From Halichoerus grypus (Eukaryota > Chordata > Mammalia > Carnivora > Phocidae): DNA of 64,000 bases. Positions within the stretch are counted from its first letter, which is position 1; each line of letters opens with the position of its first letter. Position numbers and translations under genes: made by a program. Below, in pieces: positions 57,090 to 64,000 of this stretch. The stretch lies in assembly GCF_964656455.1 (NCBI RefSeq), contig NC_135718.1, positions 56,116,975-56,180,974 of the forward strand, given 5' to 3'. The notes under the pieces were generated by a model, which saw only the letters and a list, made by a program, of their open reading frames with translations, did no database searches and was not told the origin of the DNA.

Positions 57090-57485
57090 ATCCTCAGCTA
57101 AGTTAATTTACAACTATATAGTGAGAGAACTCTAGAGAGATTTAACTAACTCTGAAGGTGTGTTTATATTTCAAGGGCAAATGAGGCCCATGACCTTGGA
57201 AACAGCTCTAGGTCATAAAAACTGAAGCCACCAGGGTTGTTCTGGCTCCTGCAGAGATGTATTTATATCCCAAAAGGTCAGAGGGAGAACCCAGGATCTT
57301 TTCTGTCTGGTCTCCAAGCAACAAAGATTTTTCTCCCTCCTGGGAGAAGAGAAGGAAGCAGTTCTCTCTTTCTCCTGAATATAAGCAAGGAAAAATCCCT
57401 TTTTCTCCATCCCTCACCTATGGAGAGTCTAACCTCTTATGCCAGAGATTTTTCCACCTGGCTTTCATCACATTGCCCCAGGGGT
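57090..57485 (+). repeat. Copy A of a diverged repeat pair of about 400 bp
   Basis: Shares with copy B (61390-61780), in the same order, CTTGGGATCCT near the start, GTTTATATTTCAA, a CAAAGATTTTTCTCC-like phrase and ATTGCCCCAGG at the end. Diverged and with small gaps. It could be part of an L1 5' UTR or an LTR. Confidence 0.7.
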
Positions 57486-58760
57486 AAGCACTGGGGTATG
57501 GGGGGCGGGGTACTGGTGCCATTGTAATTATTTGCATAAGAATATTTTTTATTTTTGTGTAAATAATAATCTATCTCTCATGTGCATTCAGAATAAAATT
57601 CATAAAGATGCTTATTAAAAGCCCAACAGTTATGGCAGCAAAGATGATGGTATCCTATTTGTCACATGGCTTACTGGAAGAGACAGAGCCCTGAGGCTGG
57701 TTAGCAGGATTTGAAGACTATCCATAGGCATCAGCAGTTCTGTTGAAAAGACTGAGAAATTTGTTAGTCATGGATTAGGAGATAGGCTTGGAAAATCCAG
57801 ATTAGGATTTTGCTCCCTGCTCTGGGTGGACCCAGAAATCCTTACAGGTGGGCTTCAGGTGGGACAGGAGAAGCCTGTGTTGCTCTCCTACAGGTGAGGA
57901 GGAGGCGGACTTAATCAGCTCCCGAGTCTGGGGGTCGGTCGAGTCAACACCGCAGGGGAAGGGGTCTGGATCACCACTCTGGAGACCCTTCCCAGCTCCT
58001 CTCTGCTCCCTAGTTCCCCTGCGCCTCCAGCTGACTCTCCGGTCTCAGAAGGTACTGAGCTAGTCCCTTTCCACAGGGGGAGACAGGGAGGCTGGCTCCA
58101 AGCACCCATGTGGAGAGGACAGGGAGCACGGGGTTCATGGAGACGCTGAGGAATGTGGAGTGGAGCCTCCATGAGCTGAGCGAGCGGAGGGAGTCCTGGA
58201 GCATTCTCGCACACGCCCAGCGGAGAAAGGAGAGGGCGGTTATGAAACCCCACTCTGCAGTCTGCGTTTTGCCCCACTTCTGCATTCCCCACCAGGGAGG
58301 AAACAGCTTCTCCCTGCCACTGTGATTTCATCTCGGCAAACACTAATTTTAACTGCTACGAGTTTGCGCAAAACTTTGCAGGGGGGAGAAAGGAGTTTAA
58401 AAACAGCTTCGCATGGTTTTCTGTGCTATGGTATCTGAACATATGGCAGAAATTGACTTGGATGTTCTATGCTCGTCTCCCTTCCTCCCTCCCTCAGGGA
58501 AGGCTGCAAAGAGAAGGCTGTCCTTGCTTTTCGTCACCTGTGAGTGGAATGGACGTCTCTTAGCCCTGAGGTTCTCTGGCAATCGGGAGAAAACCGTTGG
58601 CTTCTTACCATCAATTTGGAGACCTGAAATCTTACTAGATTCTAGGTGTGGGAGACTCCGTGCAGATTTGTGCCATGATGTTTGCCTCAGGAAAGGTAGT
58701 AAGCCAAGAGAACGTGAGGAGGGAGGCAGCCCCCAGATTCAGGTACACTTTAGAAGGTTA

Positions 58761-58943
58761 GTTTTTTTTTTTTTAAAGAATTATTTAACAGAGTTGGGGG
58801 GGACACAAGCAGGGGGAGCAGCAGGGAGAGGGAGAAGCAGCCTCCCCGCTGAGCAGGGAGCCCGACCCGGGGCTCGATCCCAGGACCACGGGATCATGAC
58901 CTGAGCCCAAGGCAGACGCTTGACTGAGCCACCCTGGCGCCCC
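58761..58943 (-). mobile_element. CAN SINE
   Basis: CACTTTAGAAG on both sides. Body GCAGGGAGCCCGACC. Confidence 0.94.
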
Positions 58944-61389
58944 CACTTTAGAAGTTTTTGACACGGATAGTACATAGTGCCTTTGTGAAAAGCAGCTTAT
59001 AAGCTTGGTAATGAGCTCTCGTGGAAATCAGATGCTCCCATTTGTGGAATGGGTCAACTCGGACCCTATGACTGACAGGTAAAAAGCACTTTTACAAAAA
59101 TCCTGGCGAGAAAGGTCCCGCTAGCTGGGCAATGGTTCTCCTCCCCTGTGCTGGAAAGGGGCAGCCCTCTCTTCTTGCTGCCCCAAGCAAGGAAAAGCCA
59201 CAGGCTTTCTTCAGGTTTTTGGCTCTGCTAAACTGCAAATAGGTGTGGTTGTCGTGTGAGCCGAACTCTGGGAATGTTGAAAGACCCCCTTTGGGGTGGG
59301 TGTGGACTATGTGTGAGCGTGGAAATCACGAGTGCTGGTGGGCCTGGTGCCCACGGCAAGGGCTCTTGTCTGGTGGGGCCACTGAGGGAGCCTGCCTCTG
59401 TCCTGGCAGGATTCCTAGGAAAGCCACGAGGCAGAGGAAGGTCACAGTCACACGAAGCCTGGCGCCCTCCACCAGCACAGGAAGTCTGAATTCGATGGAC
59501 TTTGGGCCCTCTCTCGGCGAGATCTCATTGCTGTTGGCTTTTTGTGTTCGGCCTTTCTGACCTTTGCGGTCAGGCCTTCTGTGCCTTTTCTGGTTCTGGC
59601 AGAGGTCACTCAGCAACCAGCTGCTGGTCTCACTGCCCCCCTCCCCGTACACACGCCTCAGGAAGGCAGCCTGATTATTCAGGGCAGCCCTCACCGGGGA
59701 GGGCTGATCCTCTCTAGGCGTTTCACTGGCTCACGGTCAGAACAGTGAGAGTGGGGGCAGGTTAGATCTATTTCAAAAAAATGTTTTAATTCAGAATTCT
59801 GCCCTGACCAGTCTCCCGGACATGATGTAGCTTTCTCTCTCCCCTAACAATAATCCCAGATCAGCTTGCCTAAAAAGGGTCTTAGGAGAGGCAGATGTAA
59901 TAATTAAGTCTGTGTGAATTGAGTGAAAATATTCTGTGAAAAGGCTTTTTGTCTCTCTTGCACCCAACCCTTGTGGGCGAAATGTCTGGCTGAGAGGAGA
60001 TGATGATGGAAAAAACCCCGTGAAGTTCCAGGCGGCATGAGACACACTGATTTAGGAACAATGAAAGGAAAGCCAAAAGCAAGGCCCTAGAGAAGGGAAA
60101 ACTTCAGACCCAGGAGATGAAGGGCAGGGGACTCATGTTTGTTTTTCAGAATCCGCTCCTGGAGCCGTCCCCCCAGAACCCTCCACGCTGCTCTCCCGAC
60201 CCGCTGCCCAGTGCTGTGCCCCCTCCCTAACTGGCTGTCTTGCTGCTGTCAGCATCCCAAATTCGAAGCGACCACTTCGCGTGCTCCTGAGGCCTGACGG
60301 CTGACCAGACAGCAGGGGATGGGCCCAGCTCCCGCATGTTCTACGCAGAACCAGCCCAGGTGTCCTCTGCACCTCAGGAACGGACGACCTGGGGGCACGA
60401 GCAGGCCGGACTGCTTGAAACTGTCTGAAGTCAGTCCCTCTGAAAACAAGAACTGAACTGAGTGATTTGGGCCGAAGTGGGGGAACCCCAAAACTTATCA
60501 ACTGGTGGAAGGCCTCCTTAGGGATCTTGTGCACTTAGGCTGCCTGATTGAGGCATAATCCCACTTGGGGGCCCTAACAGCTGTAAACTCTTTGTTCCCA
60601 GGGATGCCGTGTGTACCCTCCCGGGGCTGTATGAAAGGCAGGCATTAACTTATCTCTGGTGAAAACACTGACCTACACCTAGAAGGGCTTATCAGAAATA
60701 TTCCAAGTGTTTATAGAAACAGCCCAGGCAGACCAAGGAACCCTCAGACATGTACTCTGAGGGCAGCTTACCTACAATATGTTATTCCATTAGTCAGGGG
60801 GTATGAAATGTATTCCTCACTTTTTAGTTGAAGTGATTCATGGCCCTGCCTCGGCCTCAAAGACATTTAGGTCAGCTTCAACTCACTGGGGCCAGTTATA
60901 TGGATGGCAGAATTTGCTCCAGATTTTCTCCTTGCAGGCCACAACGAAGTTCACACAGAGTATTAGTCTATCCAGCTGAAACTGGGAGTATGCCTCAGGC
61001 CAGGCAGGCAAGGTTAATTCAGAAATGTGGGGAAGCCACCAGCCATTCTAAGGTAGACCTTGATGGTAAATGAGGTTTGTTCAATTGATGAAAACCAGAA
61101 GGAGCCTTGGAGGCAGAGGCTAAGACCACTGCAGTGGGAATGACCTCATCCTGTCGTTGGAGTTCTGTGGGCAAGAGCTGGGTAAGTGTGGTTTACAACA
61201 AACGCAATGGATTTGGTCCTATCTCCTGCTGGTCAAATTAAAATAAACTGACCAGTGGAGTAGCATTTTATGGAAAAATTTGCCAGTAGCCAACTATGGA
61301 GAAACACAAGGAGATGGAATCATTGGGTAGAGAGAAAAGTTTTTGTGTTGTTTCTGCACAGTTGGGGTTTTCTGAATAAATTTGCTAAA

Positions 61390-61780
61390 AACTTGGGATC
61401 CTGGACTAAGAGCCAAGTCTCGGAAAATTAATTTTCAACTGTAGAGGTAGAGAGCTCCAGAGAGTTTCGCCTAATTTGGAGGTTTATATTATATGTGTTT
61501 ATATTTCAAAGGAAATGAGACCCATAACCTTGAAGACCTTCTTAGGTCAAAAGCTGGAGCTTATGTGACCTCAAAGAAATGTGTTTACATTGCAAAAAGT
61601 TAGAGAACCCAGAGTGCTTTCCACCCTGACTCCAAGTAGCAAAGGTTTTTCTCCTTTTGGGAGGGAAAGGAGAGGCAACTGCCCTTCTCCTGTGGAAAAA
61701 GAGAGAAAATTGATTCTATGGCATGTCCAGCCACGTGTGTGGGAGGTTTTCCCAACTGCTTCTCATGGTGTTGCCCCAGG
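61390..61780 (+). repeat. Copy B of the diverged repeat pair of about 400 bp
   Basis: Same order of shared phrases as copy A, in the same orientation, about 4.3 kb away. Copy B runs on into an L1 5'-UTR-like region, which favours an L1 5' UTR origin over an LTR. Confidence 0.7.
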
Positions 61781-61929
61781 ACTGATGTAGTTTGTAAGTA
61801 ATAACTAATCCACTTCAGGATGTCAGTGTGAGAAAGTCTTTGGACCACTCCTGGCAAAACAAAGCTGGTGGAAACCATAAAACAAAATACCAAAGTCCCT
61901 GGAAATTCTAAGGGCATATGCCAAATGAA

Positions 61930-63520
61930 GAAACATTTACCAAAGAAAATCTAGTTAAACTTGATAAGAACAAAGAGTCTGTGGCCAATGAGCCACCACC
62001 CTCTCCCTACCCCACCCTTCCCCCCAACTCCAGCTCAGTTTGATGAAGGCTCCACTCCAGGAAAATATGGCCAAGAAGTCGGGGCTCCCCCTCCCTCAGC
62101 TCCCAATCAAGGTTTACCATATCTCACTGGAAGGGGCAGCCTGCCCGCATTTTCCATCTCCTCCAATTCCAAGCTGAAGAAGCTAAACTTAAATTCCTGG
62201 TGATCATGGCTGAAGGATTAGGGATCCCTTTCCTCTACCCAGTCCCTACTCACCTCGTCCTAGCTCTACTCCAGGAGCAGCAAGCCAAGAATACTGGGAC
62301 CCCAACCACTTTCACCCCCAGCACACTCCCAGGGCATAGGTTCTACCCTGGGAGAGCAAACGGAGAAGACCAAAGGCTACCATTGTACCCAAAGCGCAGG
62401 CTCAGTTGCCCACGGGCAGAGGCAGTCCATAAGCAGGGGAGTTCCAAAGCACTCCCGAAGGACTCTATCTGAAGAATCAGTAGGAAAGTTCAAGCCTCAG
62501 GGCACTCCTAAAAACAATACCTCCCCTTAAGAACAGTGAGCTAAACTGTAGACCAGCTAGCGCACTAGAGAGTACCAGAAAAAGATATCTAAAAAGACCT
62601 TTCCTGGGGTCAGGAAAAAACAAGAATGACCTCAAAAAACCACCCCTGCCAGAATTTAATTGGATCAGACTGCTGAGCAAGTTTGTCCCAGGGCACTGTT
62701 GAAAACAAAAGAGCAGTCGTAATTAGAGCCTAGTAAGAGTGGTGGGACACCAAATGAAGCAGACATCTTACCCAAGAGCTCAGGGAAAGAGACAAGGCGC
62801 CCTAAAGAGCTAAAGCCACGGGCAGCGCAGGGTACCGGGTGCATGACCAGGGCTGCGCTGAGGAGCAACACCAGAGGTTTCCTGCTGTTGGGCAAACAGA
62901 CGTCACTAACATAGCCTAGCCAAGCCACAAAATGAAATACAAGTCCCAGAGAGGGGAAAGAGCAATCCGTACCCAGAGCTGCTGTAACAGATTACCTGAG
63001 AGGTCCAGTTTTCAACATAAGACCTGCAAAGAACCAGGAACCCATGACCCACATGCAGGGGGAAAATCAGGCAACAGAAACTGCCTATGAAAGAGACCAC
63101 ACGGCAAATTCAGACTTCAAAGCAGCCATGATATGTCCTAGGAACTAAGGGAAACCATGCTTCACGAAGTAACGTATGAAGACAATGTCTCACCAAAGAG
63201 AGAATATCAAAGAGAAACTATAAAAACTAAACGAGGGGTGCCTGGGTGGCTCAGTCGGTTAAGCATCTGCCTTCAGCTCGTCCTGGGATGGAGCCCCGCA
63301 TCGGACTCCCTGCTCAGCAGGGAGTCTGCTTCTCCCTCTGCCGCTCCCCCTGCTTGTGTTCTCTCTCTCTCTCTGACAAAATCTTTAAAAATAAAATGAT
63401 GAGATAATAAACTGACCCAGAACAACTCAGGTTCGCATTCCAGATAAAATTAATAAAGATGAATACTAAAAACCCGACAATACTCTAATTAAAAGATTTT
63501 AAAATTTAACGACTTTTTGG
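61930..63520 (+). mobile_element. Old L1 5' region (5' UTR towards ORF1), SINE-interrupted
   Basis: CAATCAAGGTTTACCATATC, CAGCCTGCCCGCATTTTCCA and later AAGCAGCCATGATATGTCC and ACAATGTCTCACCAAAGAG are phrases of an L1M 5' UTR and the start of ORF1. It is full of stops. 5' ends of L1 are rarer than 3' ends. Confidence 0.65.
63235..63398 (+). mobile_element. CAN SINE in an L1 5' region
   Basis: GGGTGCCTGGGTGGCTCAG head. Missing about 20 bp around CAGGTCATGATCCC. Confidence 0.93.
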
Positions 63521-63710
63521 GGTGCTGGGGTGGCTCAGTTAAGTGTCTGCCTTCAGGTCAGGTCATGATCCCAGGGTCCTGGGATTCAGGCCCTCGTCGG
63601 GCTTCCTGCTCGTAGGGAGTGTGTTTCTCCCTCTCTGTCCCTGCTCATGTGCTCTCTCCTGCTCACTCTCTCTCTCTCAAATCTTAAAAAAAAAAAAAAG
63701 AAAAAAAAAG
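63519..63710 (+). mobile_element. CAN SINE, diverged
   Basis: GACTTTTT on both sides. Head GGGGTGCTGGGGTGGCTCAG. Confidence 0.92.
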
Positions 63711-63760
63711 ACTTTTTACTGACACAACTGGACGACAATTGTATTAGAAAGTGAGTTAAG

Positions 63761-63945
63761 GGGGCGCCTGGGTGGCTCAGTCGTTAAGCGTCTGCCTTCG
63801 GCTCAGGTCATGATCCCAGGGTCCTGGGATCGAGCCCCGCATCGGGCTCTCTGCCGAGCAGGGAGCCCGCTTCTCCCTCTCCCACTCCTCCTGCTTGTGT
63901 TCCCTCTCTGTCAAATAAATAAAACCTTTAAAAAAAAAAAAAAAA
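63761..63945 (+). mobile_element. CAN SINE, perfect TSD, upstream of another SINE
   Basis: AGAAAGTGAGTTAAG at 63746-63760 and 63946-63960. Near-consensus body. Confidence 0.96.
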
Positions 63946-63960
63946 AGAAAGTGAGTTAAG

Positions 63961-64000
63961 GGGCGCCTAGATGGATCAGTTGGTTAAGCATCTGCCTTCG
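63961..64000 (+). mobile_element. CAN SINE, cut by the window edge
   Basis: GGGGCGCCTAGATGGATCAG head. Continues beyond the window. Confidence 0.93.

Larger units (their letters stand above)
43689..64000 (-). other. STOX1: STOX1 intron 1 (partial, more than 20 kb)
   Basis: No GC-rich minus-strand exon resembling STOX1 exon 1 was found up to the right edge, so this interval is read as intron 1, which is also very long in human. It contains repeats listed separately and a SINE-free core. No other gene could be supported. Confidence 0.7.

Noticed and set aside
58413..58904. 163-codon plus-strand ORF
   Set aside because: Its C-terminal part runs into the minus-strand SINE at 58.76 kb, and the rest shows no known domain.
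60133..60534. 133-codon minus-strand ORF
   Set aside because: No domain or splice support. The composition is that of moderately GC-rich intron.
57090..61780. Complete endogenous retrovirus between the 400-bp repeats
   Set aside because: No gag, protease or polymerase motifs are visible in the interior, and copy B continues into L1 5' sequence.
3392..63399. Many ORFs of 60-120 codons with phrases like [17 protein letters not shown] or [10 protein letters not shown]
   Set aside because: These are the plus and minus frames of CAN SINEs. They recur with every SINE and are not genes.
1..64000. Regularly spaced repeats resembling an array
   Set aside because: They are dispersed SINEs of about 200 bp in both orientations with individual target-site duplications, not CRISPR repeats.
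43689..64000. Search for STOX1 exon 1
   Set aside because: No GC-rich minus-strand segment with the expected start and a donor in the right phase was found.

Overview
This window is carnivoran nuclear DNA. About sixty tRNA-derived CAN (SINEC) SINEs are scattered through it, recognisable by the head GGCGCCTGGGTGGCTCAG, a CT-rich body and an AATAAATAAAATCTTT-A(n) tail. The subfamily carrying a GGCGGGAAGCCTGCTTCTCC body suggests an arctoid caniform, with bear more likely than seal or mustelid; that narrowing is inference. There is no bacterial, plasmid or CRISPR material.

Two protein genes lie on the minus strand, in the order known from human 10q22.1 (STOX1 upstream of DDX50). DDX50, a nucleolar DEAD-box RNA helicase, starts in a CpG island at about 26.0 kb. 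Eight coding exons run leftward to 10,562 and cover the N-terminal tail and helicase motifs Q to IV. Motifs V and VI and the C-terminal domain must lie beyond the left edge. STOX1, a winged-helix protein, has its last three coding exons at 43,536-43,688, 39,099-41,457 and 34,918-35,065, the last carrying the stop codon. Its GC-rich first exon was not found and should lie beyond the right edge, so 43,689-64,000 reads as STOX1 intron 1. Every splice junction listed has GT/AG ends and the reading phases agree across exons.

Between the two genes, on the plus strand, sits a processed retrocopy of ATP6V1G1 with an intact 118-codon ORF. A CAN SINE abuts its 5' end, and one perfect 19-bp target-site duplication encloses the SINE and the retrocopy together. 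This is either a one-event SINE/mRNA chimera or a retrocopy inserted into a SINE tail. The 3' end of the copied transcript appears to lie in L2-derived sequence.

Layout: 1-10.5 kb, DDX50 intron 8, packed with SINEs and L1 3' ends; 10.5-26.0 kb, DDX50 exons and introns; 25.7-26.7 kb, CpG-island promoter with CRE/ETS, CCAAT and ZNF143-like motifs; 26.7-34.9 kb, intergenic DNA with the retrocopy; 34.9-43.7 kb, STOX1 exons 4 to 2; 43.7-64 kb, STOX1 intron 1. That intron holds a 9-kb interval with no SINEs, a CTCF-like motif, a nested DNA transposon, a pair of diverged repeats of about 400 bp, and an L1 5' region. The most unusual structures are the SINE/ATP6V1G1 composite and two inverted-repeat scars that look like replication template switches (7.2 kb and 46.2 kb).
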